Shown here: positions 1-7,718 of the stretch, one piece after another | Numbering within the stretch: the stretch's first letter is position 1 | How the letters are laid out: every line of letters starts with the position of its first letter | DNA from: Candidatus Kapaibacterium sp. | Lineage (GTDB): Bacteria > Bacteroidota > Ignavibacteria > Kapaibacteriales > UBA961 | Direction of reading: 5' to 3' | NCBI GenBank assembly: GCA_023259575.1 | Contig: JALRHN010000016.1 | Coordinates: forward strand, 4,448 to 20,660 | Length of the DNA: 16,213 nt | The notes under the pieces: model-generated | Told to the model about the DNA's origin: nothing | Database searches by the model: none | What the model saw: the letters and a program-made list of their open reading frames with translations, nothing else | Translations under genes and position numbers: made by a program

Positions 1-257
1 GGACCCAAAACCTGTTTGCCGTGCTCATCTAGTACAGGGCTTCCATCCTTTTGTACTTGAGGCACGCCAGCTTTTCTAAAATATTTTTGGGCTAATATAT
101 CTGTAGCTACTTGAGACCATTGAGAAGGAACTTCTATATTATCCATCTGAAACACAACTGAACCATCAGTATTTCTTAATACTGATGATCTCATCGTATA
201 ATCGAATTGATCAAAAGGACTAGTTCCTGCATGGGTAAAACGTCGCACTAATCTCAT
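1..257 (-). CDS. nrdJ: Adenosylcobalamin-dependent (class II) ribonucleotide reductase, N-terminal part, cut by the window edge
   Basis: The minus strand is open from an ATG at 255-257 to the left edge, giving 85 residues that begin MRLVRRFT. The segment with DGSVVF (31-36), VPSQWSQVATDILAQKYF (43-60) and RKAGVP (61-66) matches the conserved N-terminal region of vitamin B12-dependent ribonucleotide reductases. These enzymes reduce ribonucleotides to deoxyribonucleotides in the cytoplasm using an adenosylcobalamin radical, without needing oxygen. The catalytic cysteines and the substrate barrel lie beyond the edge and cannot be checked. An AGAGG stretch about 8 bases upstream of the ATG could serve as ribosome binding site. 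The gene is transcribed away from the long gap at 258-916, whose leader holds a terminator-like hairpin and inverted repeats, so expression may be controlled there. The identification rests on recalled family motifs; the partial length is an edge effect, not a truncation. Confidence 0.85.
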   Translation of the reverse strand, partial: MRLVRRFTHAGTSPFDQFDYTMRSSVLRNTDGSVVFQMDNIEVPSQWSQVATDILAQKYFRKAGVPQVQKDGSPVLDEHGKQVLG

Positions 258-299
258 AAGAGTGCCTCTGCAAAAATTATTTTTTATAATATGCTGCTA

Positions 300-320
300 T
301 TCGAATTGGGGAAATTCGAA
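300..320. repeat. Perfect inverted repeat just upstream of nrdJ
   Basis: TTCGAATT (300-307) and AATTCGAA (313-320) are exact reverse complements around the loop GGGGA. It lies 43 bases before the nrdJ start codon, between the start and the terminator-like hairpin. It could be a stem-loop in the leader RNA or a dimeric operator. Function is inferred from position only. Confidence 0.5.
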
Positions 321-333
321 GCGCAAAATACAT

Positions 334-366
334 AAAAAACAGACTCCTCAAAAAAGGAATCTTTTG
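334..366 (-). terminator. Terminator-shaped hairpin in the nrdJ leader (candidate attenuator)
   Basis: Read on the minus strand, AGATTCCT (362-355) and AGGAGTCT (348-341) pair over 8 bases around a 6-base loop TTTTTG. The stem is followed by G and six T (339-334) and preceded by AAAA. One pair is G-U in the minus-strand RNA but would be a C-A mismatch in plus-strand RNA, which favours the minus strand. No minus-strand gene lies upstream to be terminated, and nrdJ begins 77 bases downstream. It could therefore be a transcription attenuator of nrdJ or the end of a small RNA. Confidence 0.5.
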
Positions 367-400
367 TATTAAAAGAAATTATTATTCACGTTAATAAGGT

Positions 401-412
401 ATTGCCGGCAAT
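401..412. repeat. Twelve-base perfect palindrome (candidate operator)
   Basis: ATTGCCGGCAAT is a perfect palindrome with a GC-rich core inside very AT-rich DNA, about 145 bases upstream of nrdJ. With no loop of its own it looks more like a protein-binding operator than an RNA hairpin. No regulator is identified. Confidence 0.4.
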
Positions 413-469
413 CGTTTTTCTATGGCAGAATTTACGATAGAGTAAGAAAGCTTATGAGCAAAAAACCTA

Positions 470-495
470 ATCATATCAATAAAAATTGATATGAT
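470..495. repeat. Eleven-base perfect inverted repeat with AAAA loop
   Basis: ATCATATCAAT (470-480) and ATTGATATGAT (485-495) are exact reverse complements separated by AAAA. On the minus strand the stem is followed by TAGG and a run of six T (465-460), so it could act as a weak terminator; on either strand it could be an operator. It lies within the long gap upstream of nrdJ. Confidence 0.5.
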
Positions 496-827
496 AAATA
501 ACAAAATAAAGAGTGGGATCTTATTTCTGTTTAGTCAAAAAATCTTGTATGCTGCATTGCCTTAATTCAAAATTAGAACTTTGATATTAACAAAAAAATC
601 TTGTGGAAAACTTTTATTTCAATCAAATTTCTGATAAAAAAAGTAGTCTGTCAAAAACGTTGCTATGACTAATTTTTCTATTTTTTACTCAAAAATCACT
701 ACTCATAAATTTTAATTATATATCTTTTTTTTCAACATTGATATCTGATTTTGGCATGTCTTATTGAGTAATTTTTTGAATAGAATAAGATACTGTTTTT
801 CTCTATTTTGAATATATGATGAGTTAT

Positions 828-850
828 TGATGAACGATATTGATTCATCA
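828..850. repeat. Inverted repeat upstream of the peptidase/barrel gene
   Basis: TGATGAA (828-834) and TTCATCA (844-850) are exact reverse complements with a 9-base spacer. It ends 66 bases before the preferred start at 917, so it may be an operator in the promoter or leader region. Short and AT-rich, so chance is possible. Confidence 0.3.
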
Positions 851-916
851 TACGTCAAACTCACGCATTACGTATTATGTAATTTCCTTAATTCAGTATT
901 CAACTCCGAAACGCAC

Positions 917-3900
917 ATGAATAGAACTCATATATCGAGCTTGACATTTATTATGTTGTGCTTTCTAGTGTCTCTGCAAATTTCACCATATATAGCAGCA
1001 CAACAATTTGGAAAGAATAAAGTTCAATATCAATCTTTTGAATGGAAGATTATTAAAACAAAACATTTTGATGTCTATTTTGCAGAAGATGGAGAATATC
1101 TAGCTCGTTATGCAGGAATCATCGCTGAAAAATCACTTACTTCAATTGAAAAAAGACTTTCTTATTCTATTACAAAACGTATTGCTTTAATAATCTATAA
1201 TTCGCACAATGAGTTTCAGCAAACGAATGTTGTAGATCAATTTATGCAAGAAGGTATTGGTGGTGTAACAGAGTTATTCAAGAATCGAGTTACTTTGCCA
1301 TTCGAGGGTGTTTACCATCAATTTAATCATGTTATTCATCATGAATTGGTGCATGCAGTATTAAATGATATGTTTTATGGTGGTTCCGTACAAAGTATGG
1401 TTTCAAATAATATCAGGACAGAAATACCTTTATGGATGAATGAAGGATTAGCAGAATATGAAGGGAATGGTGGCTATGATACCCAAACTGATATGTTTAT
1501 GCGTGATATGGCTTTAAGTGAATATTTAAAGGATATTTCTTCATTAAATGGATATTTAGCATATCGGGGCGGACAAGCATTTTATTGGTATATAGCTGAA
1601 AAGTATGGTGAAAGGAAAATAGGAGAGTTAATAAATAGGTTAAGAATAAGTTCAGATCTTTCTCTTGCTTTTAAGGGTACTTTTGGAAAAAATCTCGAGG
1701 ATTTTTCTGAAGAATGGATTAGAGAGATGAAAAAAAAGTATTTACCAGATTTAGATAAGTTTCAGGGATTGGATGAATTTGCGAAAAGAATAACGAATCA
1801 TGAAAAAGATCATAGTTTTTACAATTCATCTCCTGCAATTTCTCCAGATGGAGACAAGCTAGCATTTATATCCAATCGAGATGATTTTTTTGGCGTATTT
1901 CTGATGGACCTTCGTTCACCCAATAAGGAGACAGTAGAGCTTATTAGTAGTGGACGTTCTATAGATTTTGAAGAACTTAATATTCTTACTCCCGGAATTT
2001 CTTGGTCGCCAGATGGAAAGAAATTAGTTGTGTCTGCAAAATCAGGTGGAGAAGATGCTTTGTATATTGTTGATGTACAGTCTGGAGATTATCAAAAGAA
2101 ATTATTTGGGATAAGGTCTTTGTCTTCAGCTATGTGGTCACCAGATGGCTCTAAAATTGCATTCGTAGCATCTGTTGGAGAACAACCAGATTTGTGGCTA
2201 TATGATGTTAAAACAGGAGAAATAATCCGGGCTACAGATGATATCTTTACAGATATATTCCCTACTTGGTCGCCAGATAGTAAAACACTTTATTTCATAT
2301 CAGATAGGGCAGACAATACCAATGGTGATTTTAAAGCAAGTGATTTTGCTATGTGGCGTCATAATCCTAAACAAAGTGATATTTACTCTTTAGATATTGA
2401 AACAAAAAATATAGTACAATTAAGTTTTGATCCTTATTCAAAAAAAACATCTTTAGCTGCTTCGAATGATGGAAAAAATCTTCTATATATTTCAGATCAA
2501 AATGGTATAGGGAATCTATACTCAATGGATTTGAATACTTTAACATCTTCAGCCAAAACAAATTCTATCAGTGGGATGACTCAAATTTCTTTATCTAAAG
2601 ATGCATCTACATTGTTTTTCACTTCACAAATTAAAGGCGGCTATGATCTTTTCGAATTAAGATTTCCTTTAGAAAGAACATCATTTGATTCATTGCCACT
2701 AACGAAATTTAAAATTTCAGAAAAAGACAATCTTAATCCATTATCGTCTAATAAAATCATCAGCCTAAAGGATTCTAATAAAGCTCAGAAACTTATTGGA
2801 TTTGGAAATGCTGTAGAAATAGAATTTTCTAGACAACAAGTCATTCATCCTAATAAAGAAATCTCACAAGTACAAAAAGAACCAACTGAATCTTCTTTTG
2901 CTTTGTATGATAATGCAAATATCGAAGATATAATTGCAGATACGGCCTTAACTCCAGTTCAAGATTATAAGATTAGTTTTTCTAATGATATTATTCTGAG
3001 CAATGCAAGTTTTAATACCTTTTGGGGTTATCAAGGTGTAACACAAATGTTGTTTAGTGATATGCTTGGTGATCATCAAATTTATTTTCAAGCTAATTTA
3101 TTTCTTGATTTAAGAAATAGCAATTTTTTACTAGCATATACTTATTTGCCAGATATCATAGATTGGCAAGTTTCTGCTCAACATAATGTTGGTTTTGGAT
3201 ATAGTTATAGGGCTAATTCATCATATGTATATCTATATCGTTTTAGAAATTTTGGATTAACTGCTTCTGGATCCTACCCTTTATCACGCTTTAGAAGAAT
3301 AGAACTTGGTACTAATTGGCTTAATCTAAGTAAAGAGAATATAGAAGATCCTACAGAACCTTCAATTACTAAAAATTACTTGGTTACAGAATCAAAAATG
3401 GTTTTTGATAATACAGCACCAGGATGGTATGGTCCTTCTCAGGGTACTCGTTATTCTATTGGCATTAAGGCTACTCCAAAACTGAGTGAAAACACATCAG
3501 GTTTTGCATCTTTGAATGGTGATTTTAGACAATATTTTACTGTTTCTCAGGACTTATTATGGTTTGCAATTAGGGGCACAGGTGGTTTAGCATTCAGTAC
3601 AAATCCAGATCAGCGTTTTTATTTTGTTGGCGGTACAGATAACTGGATTAATCGATCATTTGCAAATAATACTTTGCCTTTTCAAGAACCAGAAGATTTT
3701 GCTTTTATGAATTATGCTTTGCCATTAAGAGGATGGAATGTGAATGAAAGAAATGGTTCATCATTCTTTTTAATGAATGCAGAACTTAGATTTCCATTAT
3801 TTAGAGCATTATTGGCCGGCCCTGTTCCTGTTATGATTCAAGCATTTCAAGGAGCATTATTTATGGATATAGGAACAGCATTTACCAAGGATTTCTCTTC

Positions 3901-4090
3901 AAAACTTGCAATGCCTGGTGATACCTATAAATATTTCTACCCTCAATCTGGTGATCTTTTAATGAGCACTGGAATTGGTATTAGATCATTTCTTATTGGT
4001 CTCCCCATTCGTGTGGATATAGCATGGAGAAATCAATATATTGGTTGGTCCGAACCGCAATGGATGTTTTCTATCGGTGGTGATTTCTAA
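917..4090 (+). CDS. Exported metallopeptidase / TolB-like propeller / Omp85-like barrel fusion protein
   Basis: I choose the ATG at 917 (1057 aa) over TTG 827 or ATG 830 because it puts a good signal peptide at the N-terminus: an Arg near the start, hydrophobic LTFIMLCFLVSL (9-20), and AA before QQ at about 28. Residues about 40-270 look like a gluzincin peptidase, with zinc motif HELVH (142-146) and NEGLAEY (175-181) whose Glu176 could be the third ligand. Residues about 305-585 contain six WSPDG-type repeats (for example 309-312, 364-367, 408-411, 452-455), the signature of TolB-like beta-propellers. The segment from about 690 to the end has alternating beta strands, GTAFTKDF and a final GGDF, as in the C-terminal barrels of the BamA/Omp85 superfamily. 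It is probably anchored in the outer membrane with the other domains in the periplasm. The substrate is unknown. The stop interlocks with the stop of the CapA-like gene. Confidence 0.85.
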   Translation: MNRTHISSLTFIMLCFLVSLQISPYIAAQQFGKNKVQYQSFEWKIIKTKHFDVYFAEDGEYLARYAGIIAEKSLTSIEKRLSYSITKRIALIIYNSHNEFQQTNVVDQFMQEGIGGVTELFKNRVTLPFEGVYHQFNHVIHHELVHAVLNDMFYGGSVQSMVSNNIRTEIPLWMNEGLAEYEGNGGYDTQTDMFMRDMALSEYLKDISSLNGYLAYRGGQAFYWYIAEKYGERKIGELINRLRISSDLSLAFKGTFGKNLEDFSEEWIREMKKKYLPDLDKFQGLDEFAKRITNHEKDHSFYNSSPAISPDGDKLAFISNRDDFFGVFLMDLRSPNKETVELISSGRSIDFEELNILTPGISWSPDGKKLVVSAKSGGEDALYIVDVQSGDYQKKLFGIRSLSSAMWSPDGSKIAFVASVGEQPDLWLYDVKTGEIIRATDDIFTDIFPTWSPDSKTLYFISDRADNTNGDFKASDFAMWRHNPKQSDIYSLDIETKNIVQLSFDPYSKKTSLAASNDGKNLLYISDQNGIGNLYSMDLNTLTSSAKTNSISGMTQISLSKDASTLFFTSQIKGGYDLFELRFPLERTSFDSLPLTKFKISEKDNLNPLSSNKIISLKDSNKAQKLIGFGNAVEIEFSRQQVIHPNKEISQVQKEPTESSFALYDNANIEDIIADTALTPVQDYKISFSNDIILSNASFNTFWGYQGVTQMLFSDMLGDHQIYFQANLFLDLRNSNFLLAYTYLPDIIDWQVSAQHNVGFGYSYRANSSYVYLYRFRNFGLTASGSYPLSRFRRIELGTNWLNLSKENIEDPTEPSITKNYLVTESKMVFDNTAPGWYGPSQGTRYSIGIKATPKLSENTSGFASLNGDFRQYFTVSQDLLWFAIRGTGGLAFSTNPDQRFYFVGGTDNWINRSFANNTLPFQEPEDFAFMNYALPLRGWNVNERNGSSFFLMNAELRFPLFRALLAGPVPVMIQAFQGALFMDIGTAFTKDFSSKLAMPGDTYKYFYPQSGDLLMSTGIGIRSFLIGLPIRVDIAWRNQYIGWSEPQWMFSIGGDF

Positions 4091-5436
4091 AAATTTTTTT
4101 CTAATAAAATGGAATCCTGAATAGCAGATTTCTCTATATCATTTGCAAGTGCAGGTTGTTTTTTTGCATTCATAAATGTATACATAGGATGAAATTGTAT
4201 TATTTTTCCTTTATAGAAATAACACTTTAAAAAATAGGCTTGCCTTACCCCTTTTTTATATGTTTGATCGAATAAAAAGTTACCTGTCCCATAAAAGATA
4301 TTTTTGCCTTTATATATCCCAATTTCCTGAACAATATGTGCTTGTGATCCAATAACAACATCTGCACCATAATCTATTAGCTTTTTGCATATCGTCTTTT
4401 GAGAAGCATGAGGAGCATAAGAATCTACTTCGCTAAACTGTACACATGCTATTATATAATTGACATGTGCCTTGTTTTTTAAAGAATCTATAACATTTCT
4501 GGCTTTTTCATCTGAATATCGGTTGGCGCCTGGTCTTATTCCAGCACATTCACCTAAGGGACATCGCTCATTAAATCCTATCCAAGCAATCTGTGATGAA
4601 TCTTTTAGTTTTAGAATTAATGGCTTTGCTGCTTCTTGAACTGTACTTCCTCCTCCAAAGTAAGCAATATTATTAGCTTTATACCATTGCAATGTTTTAT
4701 AATATGCTGGTATTCCTGCATCTAGATTATGGTTACCAGTTAATTCTACGATAGATGCTCTTAACTGTTTTAGTATTTCTAGATGTTTTGATTTAGTTGC
4801 AAATGATAATTTCATTCCATTATATGAACATGAATCATCTATAGAGACTTCATTACTAATATGTACTAATTCGGGTTTTATAAAATATGGTTTGATATAA
4901 CTTAAGTATGTATCAATGCCATGTTTTTCCAAATAAGCACCAGTACCACGAGTAATAGCAGTCACACCTGTATGTACATAAGAAGTAATCTGTTTATTTG
5001 GATTACATGTCTGCCCGTTTTTTTTAATCCACAAAGGATATCGATTGTATTGTTCAAAAAAATTAATTGAATCTACCGAAACAGATAAAAATCTAGAATC
5101 TACAGAATCGATGGTGGTAATGATAAAATGTTGCTCTTTTGTTGAGATATGAGAAAGAGAAGAGGGTGCTTTTAATTCGATATGAAATATTGATTGAAGT
5201 TCTTCTTTGATATCCGACGTATAGAGTAGTTTTCCGGTTTTCAGCAGTAATGATATATCTTTATAAGCGATTGACTCTTGCCTATTTAGGTAAGATTTTA
5301 GAATAATCAATGGGATGCTATCTGAAACAGATGCGCTACTAGATATCTGAAATTGTTGATTGGTATGTTGTTTACATGATACCAACAACAAAAAAAGCGC
5401 TATACTTGATATACATAATACTATATGATTTTTCAT
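4087..5436 (-). CDS. CapA-family (poly-gamma-glutamate capsule type) metallophosphatase-like lipoprotein
   Basis: The protein is 449 aa. The N-terminus has a basic start, hydrophobic core and a lipobox-like LVSC ending at Cys21, so it is probably a lipoprotein. The second half carries CapA-family motifs: TGVTAITRG (156-164), GNHNLDAG (234-241), GADVVIGSQAHIVQ (357-370) and GTGNFLFDQ (383-391). The His, Asn and Asp residues in these motifs correspond to the metal site of the calcineurin-like fold. CapA/PgsA proteins take part in poly-gamma-glutamate capsule synthesis in Bacillus, but many relatives have other or unknown roles. No capB, capC or other capsule gene is present here, so polymer synthesis is not implied. 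AAGGA lies 9 bases before the ATG. It lies 83 bases downstream of fbp on the same strand, so co-transcription is possible. Its last four bases overlap the convergent peptidase gene. Confidence 0.8.
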   Translation of the reverse strand: MKNHIVLCISSIALFLLLVSCKQHTNQQFQISSSASVSDSIPLIILKSYLNRQESIAYKDISLLLKTGKLLYTSDIKEELQSIFHIELKAPSSLSHISTKEQHFIITTIDSVDSRFLSVSVDSINFFEQYNRYPLWIKKNGQTCNPNKQITSYVHTGVTAITRGTGAYLEKHGIDTYLSYIKPYFIKPELVHISNEVSIDDSCSYNGMKLSFATKSKHLEILKQLRASIVELTGNHNLDAGIPAYYKTLQWYKANNIAYFGGGSTVQEAAKPLILKLKDSSQIAWIGFNERCPLGECAGIRPGANRYSDEKARNVIDSLKNKAHVNYIIACVQFSEVDSYAPHASQKTICKKLIDYGADVVIGSQAHIVQEIGIYKGKNIFYGTGNFLFDQTYKKGVRQAYFLKCYFYKGKIIQFHPMYTFMNAKKQPALANDIEKSAIQDSILLEKNF

Positions 5437-5519
5437 TATTCTTTCCTTTTCTTAACCCTAAAATATCAAGCGAAAGATTTATTGTCTAAAAATATCAATC
5501 TTAAGAATGTACCATTTTA

Positions 5520-6539
5520 TTAAATCTGTGATAGATAATATTCTGCTTCTAAAACATCTCCCAAACTACCCATAAATACTTGTGATCTTTGATGTATATG
5601 AGTTGGAATAATATCCAAGATACGATTATAACCATCTGTTGCTCTACCACCAGCTTGTTCGATTATCATTGCCAAAGGATTTAATTCATAGAGCAACCGT
5701 AATTTTCCATTTGGATTATGGGTATCGGCTGGATACATAAAAATGCCACCATAAATTAATGTTCGATGTATATCCGCTACAGCTGTGCCAATATATCTTA
5801 ATGAATATGGTCTTGAAGTTTCAGCATTATTTTCTTTTAAATAATCAATATATCTTTTTAAACCAGAAGACCATCTAGAATAATTACCTTCATTAACACT
5901 ATAAATTTTGCCTTTGTGAGGCATCCTCACTTTTTCATGTGTTAATAAAAAATCTCCAATTGTTTGGTCATAAGTAAAAACATCTACGCCATGTCCAGAA
6001 GTGTAAACCAATGTGGTAGCACTACCATAACAAGCATAGCCAGCAGCTACTTGCTTAAAACCTGGCTGCAAAACATCTTCTTCCGAACCATCCTCTATCG
6101 AACTTGGGTCTAAACGTCTATATATTGAAAATATAGTACCAATTGTAGTATTAACATCGATATTTGAAGAACCATCTAATGGATCAAATAATAAAACATA
6201 TTTTCCTTTAGGATATTCTTTAGGTATGTGAATAATCCCTTCAGATTCTTCAGAAGCCATAACGCAAAGATGTCCACCATGATCCATAGCCCTAAAAATA
6301 ACTTCATTAGCGAATTCATCTAATTTCTTCACAGTTTCACCGTGAACATTTGTAGAATCCGTAATCCCCAAAATATCATTAAGCCCTGCCCTACGAACAT
6401 CTCTAGCAATTATTCGCAATGCTAGAGTTAAATCCCTCAGTAATCTGGAATATTCTCCAGTTGCAGTAGGATGATATTGCTGCTCTTCGGCAATATGCCT
6501 CTCTATAGTAACTAATCTAGAAACCCTTAAAAATGACAT
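5520..6539 (-). CDS. fbp: Fructose-1,6-bisphosphatase, class I
   Basis: This enzyme hydrolyses fructose 1,6-bisphosphate to fructose 6-phosphate, the committed step of gluconeogenesis, in the cytoplasm. From the ATG at 6537-6539 it has 339 aa, close to the usual size. An in-frame ATG 60 bases further upstream would add a hydrophobic 20-residue stretch unlike this family, while RLVTIERHI (8-16) sits where class I proteins normally begin. The magnesium-site motifs are intact: ASEESEG (95-101) and DPLDGSSNID (119-128). The C-terminal half has GTAVADIHRTLIYGGIFMYP and QAGGRATDG, which hold substrate-binding residues. There is no Shine-Dalgarno sequence before the start; TATAAT lies only 4 bases upstream of the ATG, which could mean a very short leader. 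It is divergent from ruvB across 147 bases, with an imperfect palindrome at 6615-6631 between them. Confidence 0.97.
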   Translation of the reverse strand: MSFLRVSRLVTIERHIAEEQQYHPTATGEYSRLLRDLTLALRIIARDVRRAGLNDILGITDSTNVHGETVKKLDEFANEVIFRAMDHGGHLCVMASEESEGIIHIPKEYPKGKYVLLFDPLDGSSNIDVNTTIGTIFSIYRRLDPSSIEDGSEEDVLQPGFKQVAAGYACYGSATTLVYTSGHGVDVFTYDQTIGDFLLTHEKVRMPHKGKIYSVNEGNYSRWSSGLKRYIDYLKENNAETSRPYSLRYIGTAVADIHRTLIYGGIFMYPADTHNPNGKLRLLYELNPLAMIIEQAGGRATDGYNRILDIIPTHIHQRSQVFMGSLGDVLEAEYYLSQI

Positions 6540-6686
6540 AATAATTATAACAATAAAGAAATACTTTTTGATGGCATCGTGAAATGATATTTTGCACATA
6601 ACCCATCAGGAATTAATGTTAAATTACCATTACACTTGGTATTTTGCAATTAACTTTCATTCATTAAATCATATTCCTTTGACAAC

Positions 6687-7718
6687 ATGTCACAAATTCA
6701 TTCTAGAAATTCAGACATAGTAAGCACTGATAAATCCATAGAAGACGATATTGATATTTCTCTTCGTCCTTCTTCTTTTGATGATTTTACTGGACAGAAA
6801 AAAATTGTCGATAATTTAAAGGTTTTTATAGCTGCCGCTAGAAAAAGACATGAAGCATTGGATCACGTTTTGCTTACAGGGCCTCCTGGTTTAGGTAAAA
6901 CTACTTTAAGCTATATCATTTCTCACGAAATGGGTACTGCTATAAAATCTACGTCGGGTCCAGTTTTAGAAAAACCTGGTGATTTAGCAGGTTTGCTTAC
7001 AAATCTAAATGAAGGCGACATCTTATTTATTGATGAAATTCATAGGCTATCTCCTATAGTGGAAGAATATCTTTATTCTGCTATGGAGGATTATCAATTG
7101 GATATTATGATTGATTCTGGCCCTTCTGCACGATCTATTCAGATAGCTTTACCAAGATTCACTTTGGTTGGAGCAACAACTCGAGCTGGATTATTAACCG
7201 CTCCATTAAGGTCTAGATTTGGTGTTGTAAGTAGATTAGATTATTATTCACATAAAGACTTATTTTCTGTTGTATTAAGATCTGCACAATTATTACAAGT
7301 TCCAATTGATGATGATGGAGCATTTGAAATAGCTCGTAGGTCAAGAGGAACCCCTAGAATTGCTAATCGTTTATTAAGACGCACTAGAGATTTTGCAGAG
7401 ATAAAAGGAAAAGGCATCATTACTAAAGAGATTGCTCAAATAGCTCTATCTGCTTTAGAAGTTGACGAATTTGGTTTAGATGAAATGGATAAAAGAATCC
7501 TTATTTCTATTATGGATAAATTTGGAGGTGGGCCTGTGGGGCTTTCTACTTTGGCAGTAGCTGTTGGAGAAGAATCTGGAACTTTAGAAGAAGTATATGA
7601 GCCGTTTTTAATCCAACAGGGGTTCATGCATAGAACCCCTCGTGGACGGGAAGCTACAGATATTTGTTATCAACATTTTGGCATTCAAAGAGGTCAAAAA
7701 ACAGATTCTCTATTTTAA
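6687..7718 (+). CDS. ruvB: Holliday junction branch migration helicase RuvB
   Basis: RuvB is the hexameric AAA+ motor that, with RuvA, drives branch migration of Holliday junctions before RuvC cleavage. The 343-aa protein has the family length and all key parts: Walker A GPPGLGKTT (65-73), Walker B LFIDE (113-117), sensor 1 GATTRAG (162-168), the LRSRFG arginine-finger region (174-179), and the C-terminal winged helix with GGGPVGLSTLAVAVGEESGT and RGREAT. The ATG at 6687 is taken because the sequence upstream carries no family-like extension. It has no Shine-Dalgarno sequence. ruvA and ruvC are not nearby. The gene diverges from fbp, and its last 9 bases overlap the end of the convergent glutathione peroxidase gene, with no terminator visible between the two. 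Confidence 0.98.
   Translation: MSQIHSRNSDIVSTDKSIEDDIDISLRPSSFDDFTGQKKIVDNLKVFIAAARKRHEALDHVLLTGPPGLGKTTLSYIISHEMGTAIKSTSGPVLEKPGDLAGLLTNLNEGDILFIDEIHRLSPIVEEYLYSAMEDYQLDIMIDSGPSARSIQIALPRFTLVGATTRAGLLTAPLRSRFGVVSRLDYYSHKDLFSVVLRSAQLLQVPIDDDGAFEIARRSRGTPRIANRLLRRTRDFAEIKGKGIITKEIAQIALSALEVDEFGLDEMDKRILISIMDKFGGGPVGLSTLAVAVGEESGTLEEVYEPFLIQQGFMHRTPRGREATDICYQHFGIQRGQKTDSLF

Larger units (their letters stand above)
258..916. other. Long intergenic region between divergent nrdJ and the plus-strand peptidase/barrel gene
   Basis: These 659 bases are by far the largest gap in the window; all others are under 150 bases. I find no convincing coding frame, tRNA or known riboswitch; in particular I could not find the conserved B12-box of a cobalamin riboswitch or an NrdR-box pair. 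It does hold a terminator-shaped hairpin reading towards nrdJ (334-366), perfect inverted repeats at 300-320, 401-412, 470-495 and 828-850, and a 12-base direct repeat (AAAAAATCTTGT at 537-548 and again at 593-604). On the minus strand TAATTTTG (568-575) fits the FCB -7 element, but the nearest TTTG is only 15 bases upstream, so it is a weak promoter candidate. On the plus strand TTGAGT (764-769) and TAAGAT (786-791), 16 bases apart, could be a promoter for the downstream gene. Confidence 0.6.

Noticed and set aside
537..604. Direct repeat AAAAAATCTTGT in two copies 56 bases apart as a possible iteron or CRISPR-like element
   Set aside because: Only two short, A-rich copies with no regular spacing or further units; chance is a sufficient explanation.
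258..620. Cobalamin riboswitch or NrdR boxes upstream of nrdJ
   Set aside because: I looked on both strands for the conserved B12-box and for paired NrdR-type palindromes and found no convincing match; a covariance-model scan would settle it.
827..916. Thirty-residue N-terminal extension of the peptidase/barrel protein from TTG 827 or ATG 830
   Set aside because: It would place a polar segment before an otherwise good signal peptide, and it contains an inverted repeat that looks regulatory; ATG 917 fits better.
4087..5436. Capsule biosynthesis locus
   Set aside because: Only the CapA-like protein is present; no capB, capC, ligase or export genes adjoin it, so a capsule cannot be claimed.
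5437..5519. Terminator between fbp and the CapA-like gene (AAGATT pairing with AATCTT)
   Set aside because: The stem is 6 AT-rich pairs around a long loop and lacks a clear T run, so it is not convincing.
6540..6599. Twenty-residue hydrophobic N-terminal extension of fructose-1,6-bisphosphatase
   Set aside because: Class I enzymes are cytoplasmic and begin close to the RLVTIERHI segment; the extension is translated AT-rich intergenic DNA.
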